DNA of 64,000 nt, from positions 1-64,000 of the forward strand of contig NZ_JAKZLF010000004.1 of NCBI RefSeq assembly GCF_022808855.1. Direction: 5' to 3'. The notes under the pieces are model-generated. The model was not told where the DNA came from. It did no database searches and worked only from the letters and a program-made list of their open reading frames with translations. Below are positions 44,263 through 54,062 of this stretch, in pieces; positions within the stretch are counted from its first letter, which is position 1; each line of letters opens with the position of its first letter. Origin of the DNA: Anaeromyxobacter soli. Its GTDB lineage: Bacteria; Myxococcota; Myxococcia; Myxococcales; Anaeromyxobacteraceae. The position numbers and the translations under genes were made by a program.

Positions 44263-46796
44263 CGGGACACCACCCCTTTCAGCCCGCGCGAGACGAGGGC
44301 CGCCACGTTCGTGAGCACGAGCGGCAGCCGGAGCCCCCCCGGCGCGGCGAGGAAGCGCGGCCGCCACTCCGGGGCGAACTTCTCCTTGTACTGACGCAGT
44401 CCCTGGAAGTTGTAGAAGTACTCGCCGTGGCGGTAGAGGCGAGCGCCGAGCCGCATCCACAGGGGCGCGAGCATGCGGTCCTCGAGCCCCGAGAACGGCG
44501 CCATCCCCAGGTTGAACGCCTCGTACCCCTCGGCGCGTCCCCAGCGCATGAGCGACACGAACAGGAAGTCCATCGTCGTGCGCGGCGCGTCGGACTCGTG
44601 GCGCATGAGGTCCACCGACAGCTCGGCCTTGCGCGTCCCCGCCCAGACGTTCGCGAAGGCGACGGGGCGGCCCCCCAGGAGCGCGAGGGCGACCGGGCCT
44701 TCCTTCAGATAACGCTCGTCGAAGTAGCCGAGCGAGAAGCCCTTCTCCCGCGTGCTCCGGTCCGCCAGCCATGCGCCGGAGATGCGCGCGAGCTCCGGGA
44801 GCAAGGACGGCACCCGCTCCGCCGGGACGAGCTCGAACGAGAGCCCCTCGCGCTCGGCGCGGTTGAACGCCTGGCGGAGCGGCCGCCGCTCCGGCCCGTC
44901 GAGCGAGAACGCGGGGAGCGGGACGATCGCCTCCTCGCCGAGCCGGTAGATCGCGAGGCCCAGGTCGAGGTAGCGCGGGAGCGCGCCGGGGCCGACCTGG
45001 TAGAAGCAGGCCCACCCGCCGTGACGGTCCGAGAGCTCGCGGAAGCGCCACGCGAGCTCGGTCGCGGCCCGCTTCGAGCCGATGGGATCCCCCATGGAGC
45101 ACCAGGTCCGCCCCTCCACGCCGTACATGAGGAACGACGCGCCGTCCTCGCCGAAGAGGATCGGCTTGTCGCCGAGCAGCGCGAGGTGCGCGGTCGAGTC
45201 CTGCGCCCGATCGACGATGGGACGCAGCCGCGCGAGCTCCGCCTCGCCGGGCGGCGCGGGCTCGGGCGGCGCGGGGTGCATGAGCCGCACGACGCCGTAG
45301 AGTACGACGGCGCAGACCCCGACCACCGAGGCGCGGAGGAAGCGCGGGGCGTCGGCGTGGAAGGCGAAGTCGAACCAGAGGTCGCGCGAGTAGTCGACGT
45401 GCCGGTACGCGAAGAGCCCGATCCACACCGAGGCCCCGATGACGACGAGCACGGCGGAGATCCAGCCCGACGACAGCGGCACGTCGAGGAGCGCGCTGCG
45501 CCGGTAGAACTGGCGCCGGAACGGCAGGAGCGCGAGGAGGATGGCGGTGAGCAGCGTCGCCTCCTCCCAGTCGAGCCCCTTCGCCAGGGAGGCGACGGCG
45601 CCGGTCGCGAGGAGCCCCACGGCGAGCACCCAGGCGCCGTCGAGCCGCCGTGCCAGCGCGCGCCCGAGCAGGAGCAGCGCCGTGCCGACGAGGCTGCCGA
45701 TGAGGTGCGACGCCTCGAGGAGCGCGAGCGGCACGGTGCGCCGCAGGAGGTGGAGCCGCGCGGCCTCGGCGGGGGTGGCGCCGGACACGAGCAGCACCGC
45801 GCCCGCGATCATGCTCCCCGCCGCCGCCAGCCAGGGTACGACCGGCGCGAAGGAGGCGTGCGCGCCCCGCAGCACCCGGCCCAGGCGCTCGCGCCGGACC
45901 ACGACCTCGTTCACCGCGAGGAGCGCGAACGCGAGGACGAAGGGTCCGAGGTAATAGACGACCCGGTACGCGACCAGGCTCGACAGCACCTGCGGCGCGG
46001 GCACCGCGGGCGTGAGCGCCGCGAGCACGATCGCGTCGAACACGCCCACCCCGCCGGGGAGCTGCGAGGCGAGCCCCGCCACCTGCGCGGCGACGAACAG
46101 GCCGACGAGGCCGGGGAGCGAGAGCGGCGAGGTCGAGGGCAGGAGCACGTGCAGCACGATCGCGGCGAGCACCCAGTCCGCCGCCGACACCGCCACCTGG
46201 GCGGCGGCGAGCGGCAGCGACGGGAGCGTCACCGAGGTCCCGCCGAGCCGGAGCTCTCGCCCGCGCGCCGCGAGCACGAGGTACACGGCGGTGACCGCCA
46301 GTGACGCGACGCCGAGCCCGCGCGCGACGGCCGCGGGGAGCGGCACCGGCACCCCCGAGAGGAGCGCGAGCCCGAGGAGCGGGAACAGCCCCGCCCAGAG
46401 CTGGGCGGCGGTGAAGCCCACCACCTTGGCGATCTCCGCCGGGGCGAGCCCCCACTGCGAGTAGAGGCGGAACCGCACCGAGCTCGAGGACAGGAGCGCG
46501 AACCCGACGTTGTTCCCGAAGGCGTAGGCGATGAACGAGGTGAACGCCACGCGCCCGTAGGGGAGCCGCCGGTTCGCGTAGCGCAGCGCGAGGAGGTCGT
46601 ACGCGCCGAGCAGCAGGTAGTCGGCGAGCGTCACGGCGACGGCGACCGCGACCGCCAGGCGGGGCAGCGCGGAGAGCCCGCGCTCGATGTCCCGGACGTG
46701 GAAGCCGCGCAGCTCCGCGTGGAGCGACCACGCGGCCGCCCCGAGCAAGAGCGGCGGGAGCACCCCTACCGCGATCCGGCGCACGCGCCCGCGCAT
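44259..46796 (-). CDS. mprF: Lysyl-phosphatidylglycerol synthase/flippase (MprF/LpiA)
   Basis: 845 aa. About 14 N-terminal TM helices form the flippase (e.g. YAFGNNVGFALLSSSSVRFR), followed by a cytosolic aminoacyl-PG synthase domain (about residues 520-845). Motifs include WCSMGDPIGS, FYQVGPGALPRYLDLGLA and DLMRHESDAPRTTMDFLF. It transfers Lys (or Ala) from tRNA to phosphatidylglycerol and flips it outward, reducing negative surface charge and giving resistance to cationic peptides. Start at 46796. It is the first gene of the mprF-acvB-PAP2 run. Confidence 0.93.
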   Translation of the reverse strand: MRGRVRRIAVGVLPPLLLGAAAWSLHAELRGFHVRDIERGLSALPRLAVAVAVAVTLADYLLLGAYDLLALRYANRRLPYGRVAFTSFIAYAFGNNVGFALLSSSSVRFRLYSQWGLAPAEIAKVVGFTAAQLWAGLFPLLGLALLSGVPVPLPAAVARGLGVASLAVTAVYLVLAARGRELRLGGTSVTLPSLPLAAAQVAVSAADWVLAAIVLHVLLPSTSPLSLPGLVGLFVAAQVAGLASQLPGGVGVFDAIVLAALTPAVPAPQVLSSLVAYRVVYYLGPFVLAFALLAVNEVVVRRERLGRVLRGAHASFAPVVPWLAAAGSMIAGAVLLVSGATPAEAARLHLLRRTVPLALLEASHLIGSLVGTALLLLGRALARRLDGAWVLAVGLLATGAVASLAKGLDWEEATLLTAILLALLPFRRQFYRRSALLDVPLSSGWISAVLVVIGASVWIGLFAYRHVDYSRDLWFDFAFHADAPRFLRASVVGVCAVVLYGVVRLMHPAPPEPAPPGEAELARLRPIVDRAQDSTAHLALLGDKPILFGEDGASFLMYGVEGRTWCSMGDPIGSKRAATELAWRFRELSDRHGGWACFYQVGPGALPRYLDLGLAIYRLGEEAIVPLPAFSLDGPERRPLRQAFNRAEREGLSFELVPAERVPSLLPELARISGAWLADRSTREKGFSLGYFDERYLKEGPVALALLGGRPVAFANVWAGTRKAELSVDLMRHESDAPRTTMDFLFVSLMRWGRAEGYEAFNLGMAPFSGLEDRMLAPLWMRLGARLYRHGEYFYNFQGLRQYKEKFAPEWRPRFLAAPGGLRLPLVLTNVAALVSRGLKGVVSR

Positions 46797-46977
46797 CGGT
46801 CCGTGGCGCGCCCGAGCGGGCCGACCTCGCCGCCCCCGCGCGCACCCTGCTCATGATGACACCGGGTCTTCCCCCGCGGTTCAACGTCCGCCTCGGGGCG
46901 TGCGGCGCACGCGGCCCGGGGACTCGGACGCGGAGCGTCCCCTCACGCCCGCGCCGGAACGGGACGCGGGGCGGGCG

Positions 46978-47559
46978 TCAGCGGAGGACGCCGCCCACGT
47001 GCGGCAGCGCGCGCGCGCGCCGCGGCATCTCGACCCGCGAGGGTGGGGCGATGACCTCGACCTCGACCGCGAGCGTGTTGCGCGCCGCGGCGAGCTCCCG
47101 CTGGAGCTGGCGCGCGTCGCCGAGGAGCACCTGGCGCCGCACGGGGCGCGAGAGGCTCGCCTCGAGCCAGAGGCGAGCCGCGAGCGCGGGGTCGCCCCCG
47201 GCGAGCGGGGGCATGGCGACGGCGAAGGCCTCGCTGCCCGCCCGCGCGAGCGCCTCGAGCCCGGCGCGCGCCGCGGGCAGGAACGCCTCGGGCGTGAGCG
47301 GAGCGTCCGGCAGCCCGAAGCAGAACAGCCGCGTGGGCGCGATCCGGCCCCCGGTCGGCAAGAGGAGCGCCTCGCCGCGGCCTGCGTGGAACAGCTCGTT
47401 CCGGATCGTGCGCGAGATGGCGCCGCACATCCGCCAGTCGATGAAGCCCGCGAACCCCTGCAGCGGCCGCTCGGGCCCGACGAAGACGCCGACGGCGTCC
47501 ACGTCGAGCGCGTCGATCGCCGGGAGCCCCAGGTCCGCCACCTCGATCTTCAGCGCCAC
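46978..47559 (-). CDS. M17 aminopeptidase N-terminal-like protein
   Basis: 193 aa. VDAVGVFVGPERPLQGFAGFIDW and later GLEALARAGSEAFAVAMPPL resemble the macro-like N-terminal domain of leucyl aminopeptidase (M17). The catalytic C-terminal domain (NTDAEGR motif) is completely absent, so it is not a peptidase. Start GTG at 47559 follows an AGGAG ribosome site. It is directly downstream of nusB in the same run. A binding or regulatory role for an isolated macro-like domain is possible; this is unproven. Confidence 0.6.
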   Translation of the reverse strand: MALKIEVADLGLPAIDALDVDAVGVFVGPERPLQGFAGFIDWRMCGAISRTIRNELFHAGRGEALLLPTGGRIAPTRLFCFGLPDAPLTPEAFLPAARAGLEALARAGSEAFAVAMPPLAGGDPALAARLWLEASLSRPVRRQVLLGDARQLQRELAAARNTLAVEVEVIAPPSRVEMPRRARALPHVGGVLR

Positions 47560-47573
47560 GCCGATCCCTTCTC

Positions 47574-48005
47574 CTACCGGTCCGCCCGGCGCCGCTCGGG
47601 CGGAAGGCCGGCGGCAATCTTGTCGAGGACGCCGTTCACGAAGGCGCCCGAGCTCTCCGAGCCGTACTTCTTGCCCAGCTCGATGGCCTCGTTGATCGCC
47701 ACCTTGATCGGCACGTCCGTCTCGAGGAGCTCGTACGTCGCGAGCCGGAGCACGTTGCGATCCACCTTGGCCATGCGATCGAGCCGCCAGTGCGACGAGA
47801 CCTGCTCGATGGTGTCGTCGAGGGTGCGGCGGTGCGCGGCGACCCCGCGCACGAACCCCTCGGCGAGCTCCATCACCTCCCGCTCCACCGGCTCGAAGCT
47901 CTTCCAGAACCGCGCGAGGGCCTCATCGATGCCCTCGGCGGCGACGTCGATCTGGTACAGCGCCTGCAGCGCGCGCTCCCGCGCTCTCGTACGCTTCAGC
48001 GACAC
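47574..48005 (-). CDS. nusB: Transcription antitermination factor NusB
   Basis: 143-aa all-helical RNA-binding protein that works with NusE at boxA in rRNA antitermination. The N-terminus [16 protein letters not shown] and the C-terminus [33 protein letters not shown] are typical. GTG at 48005 with GGAG upstream is preferred; GTG at 48011 would overlap the ribH stop. The order ribH-nusB is common in Proteobacteria. Confidence 0.96.
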   Translation of the reverse strand: MSLKRTRARERALQALYQIDVAAEGIDEALARFWKSFEPVEREVMELAEGFVRGVAAHRRTLDDTIEQVSSHWRLDRMAKVDRNVLRLATYELLETDVPIKVAINEAIELGKKYGSESSGAFVNGVLDKIAAGLPPERRRADR

Positions 48006-48007
48006 GT

Positions 48008-48499
48008 TCACTCCGCCCGGCGCGGAGACGGGACCTTCCCCGCCTCCCTCAGCACGTTCGCCTGCTCGATGGCGGCGACGGCCGCCTCGGCACCCTTGTT
48101 GCCGGCCTTCACGCCGGCGCGCTCGAGCGCCTGCTCCATCGTGTCGCAGGTGAGGATCCCCATCGAGACCGCGCACTCGGCCTCGAGCGCGACCTGCGCG
48201 ACGCCCTTCGTCGCCTCGCCGGCCACGTACTCGAAGTGCGGCGTGCCGCCCCGGATCACCGCGCCGAGCGCGACCACCGCGTCGTAGCGCCCGCTCCGCG
48301 CGACGCGCCGGAGCAGCGAGGATAGCTCGAAGGTCCCCGGGCAGCGGAACACGTCGATGTCGGCGTCCTTCACGCCGTGGCGGCGGAGCACGTCTGCCGC
48401 GCCGAGCAGGAGCTGCTCGGTGACGAGCGAGTTGAACCGCGCGACCACGAGCCCGACCTTCAGCCCGGTCGCGACGAGCGAGCCTTCGTAGAAGTTCAT
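48008..48499 (-). CDS. ribH: 6,7-dimethyl-8-ribityllumazine synthase
   Basis: 163 aa. It condenses 5-amino-6-ribitylamino-uracil with 3,4-dihydroxybutanone phosphate, the penultimate step of riboflavin synthesis. [38 protein letters not shown] and NKGAEAA are the family signatures. ATG at 48499 overlaps the ribBA stop by 4 bases. It is coupled to nusB downstream. Confidence 0.97.
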   Translation of the reverse strand: MNFYEGSLVATGLKVGLVVARFNSLVTEQLLLGAADVLRRHGVKDADIDVFRCPGTFELSSLLRRVARSGRYDAVVALGAVIRGGTPHFEYVAGEATKGVAQVALEAECAVSMGILTCDTMEQALERAGVKAGNKGAEAAVAAIEQANVLREAGKVPSPRRAE

Positions 48500-49773
48500 C
48501 GCTTCCTTCCTTTCGCACGGGACGCCGTCTTCCGCGCCGGCGCCGGGGGCGCGAGCGTGAGGAGGTGGCCCATCTTGTCCCGCTTGGTGATGAGGTACGC
48601 GCGGTTGCGGCGGGTGGCGGGCATCTCGATGGGCACGCGCTCCAGGACCTCGAGGCCGTAGCCCTCGAGCCCGATGATCTTCTTCGGGTTGTTCGTGAGC
48701 AGCCGCATCTTCCGCACGCCGAGGTCGCGGAGGATCTGCGCGCCGATGCCGTAGTCGCGCAGGTCCGGCTTGAAGCCGAGCCGCACGTTCGCCTCTGCGG
48801 TGTCGTACCCCTCGTCCTGGAGGTTGTACGCCTTGAGCTTGTTCGCGAGCCCGATCCCGCGGCCTTCCTGGTCGAGGTAGAGCAGGACGCCCTTCCCCGC
48901 GCGCTCGATCTGGCGCAGGGCCGCCTGGAGCTGCGGGCCGCAGTCGCAGCGCTCGCTCCCGAACACGTCGCCGGTGAGGCACTTCGAGTGCACGCGGACG
49001 AGCACCGCCTCGCCCTCGCGCCACTTGCCCTTCACGAGCGCGACGTGCTGATGCCGGTCGACGTCGTTCTCGTACGCCACCGCCCGGAACTCGCCGTACT
49101 CGGTCGGCAGCGGCGCGTCCGCGGCCCGCCGGACGAGCGTGTCCTTCAGCATCCGGTAGGAGATGAGGTCGGCGACCGAGACGATGGGCAGGTCGTGCTC
49201 GGCGGAGAGCTTCTCGAGCTCGGGCATCCGCGCCATCGTCCCGTCGTCGTTCATCACCTCGCAGATGACGCCCGCGGGCTTCATCCCCGCGAGCCGGGCG
49301 AGGTCCACCGAGCCCTCGGTCTGGCCGGCGCGCACGAGCACGCCGCCCTTGCGCGCGCGGAGCGGGAAGACGTGGCCCGGCCGGGCGAGATCCTCGGGGC
49401 GGGCGTCGTCGCGCACCGCGGTGAGGATCGTGTGGGCCCGGTCCTTGGCGCTGATCCCGGTGGAGACGCCCTCCTTCGCCTCGATCGACACCGTGAATGC
49501 GGTGCCGAAGGAGGAGGAGTTCGCGCTCTCGTCCACCATGAGCGGCAGGCGCAGCGCCCGGACCTTCTCCTCGGTGAGCGACAGGCAGACGAGGCCGCGC
49601 CCGTACTTCGCCATGAAGTTCACGGCGGCGGGGGTGGCCTTCTCCGCGGCCATGCAGAGATCGCCCTCGTTCTCGCGATCCTCGTCGTCCGTGAGGATCA
49701 CCAGCTTGCCCGCGCGGATGTGGGCGATGGCCCGCTCCACGCGCTCCACGGCGTGCGCCGCGTGGTCCTTCAC
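48496..49773 (-). CDS. ribBA: Bifunctional DHBP synthase / GTP cyclohydrolase II
   Basis: 425 aa. The N-terminal DHBP synthase (about 1-205; [12 protein letters not shown] and [16 protein letters not shown]) makes 3,4-dihydroxybutanone phosphate. The C-terminal GTP cyclohydrolase II (about 210-400; [20 protein letters not shown] gives the zinc cysteines) opens GTP. GTG at 49773 overlaps the ribE stop. The C-terminal 20 residues are basic. One polypeptide thus supplies both branches of riboflavin synthesis. Confidence 0.97.
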   Translation of the reverse strand: MKDHAAHAVERVERAIAHIRAGKLVILTDDEDRENEGDLCMAAEKATPAAVNFMAKYGRGLVCLSLTEEKVRALRLPLMVDESANSSSFGTAFTVSIEAKEGVSTGISAKDRAHTILTAVRDDARPEDLARPGHVFPLRARKGGVLVRAGQTEGSVDLARLAGMKPAGVICEVMNDDGTMARMPELEKLSAEHDLPIVSVADLISYRMLKDTLVRRAADAPLPTEYGEFRAVAYENDVDRHQHVALVKGKWREGEAVLVRVHSKCLTGDVFGSERCDCGPQLQAALRQIERAGKGVLLYLDQEGRGIGLANKLKAYNLQDEGYDTAEANVRLGFKPDLRDYGIGAQILRDLGVRKMRLLTNNPKKIIGLEGYGLEVLERVPIEMPATRRNRAYLITKRDKMGHLLTLAPPAPARKTASRAKGRKR

Positions 49774-50417
49774 TGTCCGCTCCTCGTGCCGTAGCCCCAG
49801 CGCGAGAGGTCGGCCGCGCTGGGCCCCTCGAGCTCGCGCAGCCGCGCGACGTGCCGCGCGATGACGTCCGCCTCCAGGTTCACCTTCGTCCCCGGCCCCG
49901 CCTCGCCGAGCGTCGTGCGCGCGAGCGTCTCGGGGATGAGCGCCACCTCGAAGCGATCGCGCGTCACCGCCGCGACCGTGAGCGACACCCCGTCCACGGC
50001 GATCGAGCCCTTCTCGGCCACGAGCGGCGCGATGGCCGCGGGCAGCGAGATCGTGAGCCGCGCACCCTGCCCCTCCGGCCGGCGCTGGAGGATCTCGCCG
50101 ACCGCGTCGACGTGCCCCTGCACGAGGTGCCCCCCGAGCCGCTCGCCCACCGCGAGCGCGCGCTCGAGGTTGAGCGTCGTGCCGGGGCGCCACCCGCCGA
50201 GCGTCGTCCGCGAGAGCGTCTCCGGCACCGCGTCGAACGAGACCCGGCCGCCGCCGCGCTCGACCACGGTGAGGCACGCGCCCGAGCACGCGACGCTCTC
50301 GCCGAGGACGAGCTCGTCGACGGGGAGCGTGCGGGGACGTACGGTCAGCCGAGCGCCGCCCTGCCGGGGCAGGACCGCCTCGACCACGCCTAAGTCCGCG
50401 ACGAGACCGGTGAACAT
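49770..50417 (-). CDS. ribE: Riboflavin synthase alpha chain
   Basis: 215 aa. It dismutates two ribityllumazine molecules into riboflavin. Two tandem lumazine-binding repeats are visible, each near a MFTG or GVSLTV-type segment: [10 protein letters not shown] ... [11 protein letters not shown] and [11 protein letters not shown] ... [16 protein letters not shown] at 50417. It overlaps ribBA downstream. Confidence 0.96.
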   Translation of the reverse strand: MFTGLVADLGVVEAVLPRQGGARLTVRPRTLPVDELVLGESVACSGACLTVVERGGGRVSFDAVPETLSRTTLGGWRPGTTLNLERALAVGERLGGHLVQGHVDAVGEILQRRPEGQGARLTISLPAAIAPLVAEKGSIAVDGVSLTVAAVTRDRFEVALIPETLARTTLGEAGPGTKVNLEADVIARHVARLRELEGPSAADLSRWGYGTRSGQ

Positions 50418-50429
50418 TCGCGGCGAATC

Positions 50430-51626
50430 CTAGCCCCGCCGGGGGTTTTTCGCCAACAGGCCACGCGGGCCGCGGCGGGAGGGGATTCCGGTCACGAGCA
50501 CGTCGTCGCCCACCCGCTCGACGCAGACGTCGGTGAGCGAGAGCGCGTCCGCCATCCGCGCCGGCCCGCGCCCCGCGACGAGCGGGATGCCGTCGCCTCC
50601 GGCGATCTTGGGCGCGACGAAGATGGCGACCCGATCGACGAGCCCCTCCTCGAGGAAGCGCGCGTGGACCCGCGCCCCGCCCTCCACGAGCAGGTGGGTC
50701 ACGCCCCGCGCCGCGAGCTGGGCGAGCAGGTCCTTGAGGTCGATCCCGCCCGCGCCCCGCTTGCAGCGGAGCAGCTCGACCTTGCGGCCGAGGTCGCGGG
50801 TGCGCGGGGCGGCGTGGGCGACGAGGGTGGGCGCGGCGGAGCGCTGGCGGAAGAGGTTCAGGTCGCCGGGGAGCGAGAGATCGGTGTCGAGGACGACGCG
50901 GAGCGGATCGCGGCCGCGGCCGCCGGGGAGCCGCGTGGTGAGGCGCGGATCGTCCGCGCGCGCGGTCCCGCTCCCGACGAGCACCGCGTCCACCCGGTCC
51001 CGCAGCCGGTGCACCCAGCGGCGGGCGGCCTCGCCCGTCACCCAGCGCGCGTCGCCGGTGCGCGTCGCGATCTTGCCGTCGAGCGTGACCGCCGCCTTGA
51101 GCGTCACGTGCGGGCGCCGCTCCGTGATGTAGGTGAACCAGTGGGCGTTGAGCTCGTCGCAGGCGTCGCGGAGCACCCCGGTCACGACCTCGACGCCGGC
51201 CGCCCGGAGGCGCGCGACCCCCTTCCCGTTCACGAGCGGGTTGGGATCCGCCGAGCCGACCACCACGCGGCGCACGCCGGCCTCGATCAGCGCGACCGAG
51301 CAGGGCGGCGTGCGGCCGAAGTGGTCGCACGGCTCGAGGGTCGTGAAGAGGTCGGCGCCGCGCGCGCGCGCGCCCGCCTCGCGCAGCGCGACCACCTCCG
51401 CGTGCGGACCGCCCGCGCGGGAGTGATGGCCGCGGGCCACCACCCGGCCGTTCTTCACGAGCACGGCGCCCACGGCCGGGTTCGGGCTGGTGCGGCCGAG
51501 CCCCTTCTCCGCCTCGCGCAGCGCGACGTCCATGAAGCGCTCGGCCACCGCGCGGTCGAAGCGGGCGGCGGTGCGGGGGGCGCGGCGCGCCGGCGTCCGG
51601 CGGCCGCCGGCGGCGACCCGGCTCAT
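50430..51626 (-). CDS. ribD: Bifunctional riboflavin deaminase/reductase RibD
   Basis: 398 aa. N-terminal zinc deaminase (about 30-175; [14 protein letters not shown] and [11 protein letters not shown] supply the ligands) and C-terminal pyrimidine reductase (about 180-390; [39 protein letters not shown]). A 25-residue Arg/Ala-rich leader precedes the deaminase. ATG at 51626 overlaps the nrdR stop. No FMN riboswitch is upstream, since nrdR occupies that space. Confidence 0.96.
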   Translation of the reverse strand: MSRVAAGGRRTPARRAPRTAARFDRAVAERFMDVALREAEKGLGRTSPNPAVGAVLVKNGRVVARGHHSRAGGPHAEVVALREAGARARGADLFTTLEPCDHFGRTPPCSVALIEAGVRRVVVGSADPNPLVNGKGVARLRAAGVEVVTGVLRDACDELNAHWFTYITERRPHVTLKAAVTLDGKIATRTGDARWVTGEAARRWVHRLRDRVDAVLVGSGTARADDPRLTTRLPGGRGRDPLRVVLDTDLSLPGDLNLFRQRSAAPTLVAHAAPRTRDLGRKVELLRCKRGAGGIDLKDLLAQLAARGVTHLLVEGGARVHARFLEEGLVDRVAIFVAPKIAGGDGIPLVAGRGPARMADALSLTDVCVERVGDDVLVTGIPSRRGPRGLLAKNPRRG

Positions 51627-52111
51627 CGCGTCCCCTCTCCTCCCGGCTTGGAGCCCGGCTCCCTGCGGGCGAGCCCCTCGAGCTCCGTCATGAACTCCCC
51701 GACGTCGCGGAACGCGCGGTAGACCGACGCGAACCGGACGTACGCCACCTCGTCGAGCTTCCGCAGGCGCTGCATCACCGCCTCGCCGATCGCGACGGTG
51801 CGGATCTCCCGCTCGCCGAGCTCCTGGACCTGGCGCTCGACGCCCGCGACGAGCGCCTCGATCTGCTCCGCGGAGACCGGCCGCTTCTGGCAGGCCCGCG
51901 CGACGCCCTCGACGATCTTCTTGCGGTCGAACGGCTCGCGCCGGCCGTCCTTCTTCACGACGTGCGGCAGGATCTCCTCGATCCGCTCGTAGGTCGTGAA
52001 CCGCCGAGCGCACCCCAGGCATTCCCGCCGCCGCCGGGTCGCCTGCCCCTCCTGCGCCTCGCGCGAGTCGACGACCCGATCCTCGAGGTGTCCGCACCAT
52101 GGGCAGCGCAT
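51623..52111 (-). CDS. nrdR: Transcriptional repressor NrdR
   Basis: 162 aa. The zinc ribbon has cysteines at C3, C6, C31 and C34 (CPWC, CLGC) and is followed by an ATP-cone ([18 protein letters not shown]). NrdR senses ATP/dATP and represses ribonucleotide reductase genes. The chosen start is M at 52111, the exact family N-terminus MRCPWC; the frame is open upstream to 52144. It is the usual neighbour of ribD in this operon type. Confidence 0.96.
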   Translation of the reverse strand: MRCPWCGHLEDRVVDSREAQEGQATRRRRECLGCARRFTTYERIEEILPHVVKKDGRREPFDRKKIVEGVARACQKRPVSAEQIEALVAGVERQVQELGEREIRTVAIGEAVMQRLRKLDEVAYVRFASVYRAFRDVGEFMTELEGLARREPGSKPGGEGTR

Positions 52112-52168
52112 CGGCGTCTCCGCGGGCACCGCGCGGCGCGCCACGAGCGGCCGTCCGCGCGGCGATCC

Positions 52169-53422
52169 CTAAGTCCGGTCCTGGTACATCGGGAACTGCG
52201 CGCAGAGCGCGCGCACGTCGCCGCGCACCCCGGCGAGGACCTTCTCGTCGGCGGGCGCGTCGAGCACGCGACCGATGAGCGCGGCCACCGCCGTCATCTC
52301 GGCCGGGCCCATCCCGCGGGTCGTGAGCGCGGGGGTGCCGACGCGGATGCCCGAGGTCGTCATCGGCTTCTCGGGATCCCACGGGATCATGTTCTTGTTC
52401 ACGGTGATCCCGGCCTTGCCGAGCGCCTCCTCGCCGATCTTGCCGGTGAGCTTCTTCGGGCGGAGGTCGACGAGCATGAGGTGGTTGTCGGTGCCGCCGG
52501 AGACGAGCCGCAGGCCGGCCTTCTTGAGCCCCTCCGCCAGCGCTTGCGCGTTCTCGACGATCCGCCGCTGGTACTCCTTGAAGCTCGGCTGGAGCGCCTC
52601 GTGGAACGCGACCGCCTTGGCGGCGATGACGTGCTCGAGCGGCCCGCCCTGGATGCCCGGGAAGATCTGGGAGTTGAGGATCTTGGCGTGCGCCTCGCGG
52701 GTCAGGATGAGGCCGCCGCGGGGACCGCGCAGCGTCTTGTGCGTCGTGGAGGTGACGATCTCCGCGTGCGGGACGGGGCTCGGGTGGAGCCCTGCCGCGA
52801 CGAGGCCCGCGATGTGGGCCATGTCCACCACCATCGCGGCGCCGACCTCGCGGGCGATCTCGGCGAACCGGTCGAAGTGGAGCGTGCGCGGATACGCGCT
52901 CGCGCCGACCATGAGCACCTTCGGCCGGTGCTCGCGGGCGAGGCGCGCGACCTCGTCCATGTCGATCGTCTCGTCCGCCTGCTTGAGGCCGTACGGGACG
53001 ATCTTGAAGAGCTTGCCGGAGAAGTTCACCGGGGAGCCGTGGGTGAGGTGCCCGCCGAAGTTGAGGCTCATGGCGAGGACCGTGTCGCCCGGCGCGGCGA
53101 GCGCGAAGTACGCCGCCATGTTGGCCTGCGAGCCCGAGTGCGGCTGGACGTTCGCGTGCTCGGCGCCGAAGAGCTGCTTCGCGCGGTCGATGGCGAGCTG
53201 CTCGACCTTGTCGACGACCTCGCAGCCGCCGTAGTAGCGCTTGCCGGGGTAACCCTCGGCGTACTTGTTCGTGAGGGTCGAGCCCATCGCCTCCATCACC
53301 GCCGGCGAGACGAAGTTCTCGCTCGCGATGAGCTCGAGCCCCTCCGCCTGGCGGCGGGTCTCCTCGCGGATGAGCTGCGCGATCTGGGGGTCGGCGTCGG
53401 CCAGGGGCTTCGTCGGCATCAT
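52169..53422 (-). CDS. glyA: Serine hydroxymethyltransferase
   Basis: 417-aa PLP enzyme interconverting serine and glycine with tetrahydrofolate. Visible signatures are [35 protein letters not shown] and [15 protein letters not shown], with the PLP lysine in THKT. It begins just downstream of rpiB and precedes nrdR, as in many Deltaproteobacteria. Confidence 0.98.
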   Translation of the reverse strand: MMPTKPLADADPQIAQLIREETRRQAEGLELIASENFVSPAVMEAMGSTLTNKYAEGYPGKRYYGGCEVVDKVEQLAIDRAKQLFGAEHANVQPHSGSQANMAAYFALAAPGDTVLAMSLNFGGHLTHGSPVNFSGKLFKIVPYGLKQADETIDMDEVARLAREHRPKVLMVGASAYPRTLHFDRFAEIAREVGAAMVVDMAHIAGLVAAGLHPSPVPHAEIVTSTTHKTLRGPRGGLILTREAHAKILNSQIFPGIQGGPLEHVIAAKAVAFHEALQPSFKEYQRRIVENAQALAEGLKKAGLRLVSGGTDNHLMLVDLRPKKLTGKIGEEALGKAGITVNKNMIPWDPEKPMTTSGIRVGTPALTTRGMGPAEMTAVAALIGRVLDAPADEKVLAGVRGDVRALCAQFPMYQDRT

Positions 53423-53467
53423 CTGGAAGATCTCCTCGGGCGAGCGGCGTACATACCGCCCTGCTGC

Positions 53468-53911
53468 CTACTTTTCCATGTCCTTCAGCTTCTGGACGCG
53501 CCGCTCGTGGCGGCCGCCCTCGAACCGCGTCTCGAGGAACGCCTTCACGATCGCGGCGCCCAGCCCGAGCCCCACGACCCGCTCCCCGATGCAGAGGACG
53601 TTCGCGTCGTTGTGGAGCCGCGCCATGCGCGCCTCGTACTCGGAGGCGCAGTGCGCCGCGCGCGCCCCCTTGACCTTGTTCGCCGCGATCGACATGCCGA
53701 TGCCGGTGCCGCACACGAGGAGCCCGAGCCGCGCGCGGCCCGCGGCCACCGCCTCGGCGACCTGGCGCGCGTAGTCGGGGTAGTCGACGCTCTCGCCCGA
53801 GAACGGGCCGAGGTCCTCGACCTCGTACCCCGCCTCGCGGGCCACCTTCACGGCCTCGGCGCGGAGCGACAGCCCCGCGTGGTCCGAGCCCGCGATCACA
53901 CGTTCCGCCAT
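53468..53911 (-). CDS. rpiB: Ribose-5-phosphate isomerase B
   Basis: 147 aa. It interconverts ribose 5-phosphate and ribulose 5-phosphate, the latter being the precursor used by ribBA. GSDHAGLSLRAEAV and VCGTGIGMSIAANKVKGARAA are the family signatures, and the active Cys lies in LLVCGTG. ATG at 53911 (MAERVIAGSDHAG) is preferred over the upstream ATG at 53935. Confidence 0.96.
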   Translation of the reverse strand: MAERVIAGSDHAGLSLRAEAVKVAREAGYEVEDLGPFSGESVDYPDYARQVAEAVAAGRARLGLLVCGTGIGMSIAANKVKGARAAHCASEYEARMARLHNDANVLCIGERVVGLGLGAAIVKAFLETRFEGGRHERRVQKLKDMEK

Positions 53912-53956
53912 GGAGTCCTCCGGAAGGGGCGGCATTCTTCCACAACCGGCCGCCCC

Positions 53957-53984
53957 CCGTCGCCCCCTCTCGTCGGGGCGACGG
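53957..53984. terminator. Hairpin between fabF and rpiB
   Basis: Perfect 10-bp stem (ccgtcgcccc / ggggcgacgg) with an 8-base loop in the 151-base gap between fabF and rpiB. It may end the fab transcript or only process it; no U-run. Confidence 0.5.
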
Positions 53985-54062
53985 AGCGGAGCGCCCGGCG
54001 GGCGCTCGGCCTCCTGGGCGGCCGCGGTCCGCAGGGCGGGACCGGCCGCGGGTCAGCTCAAC

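Noticed and set aside
42733..46884. Single 1383-codon frame over acvB and mprF
   Set aside because: Only the acvB part is coding; the rest is a shadow of mprF read in another frame.
51627..52168. FMN riboswitch upstream of ribD
   Set aside because: ribD overlaps nrdR, leaving no room, and no RFN-like conserved core was seen in the nrdR leader.
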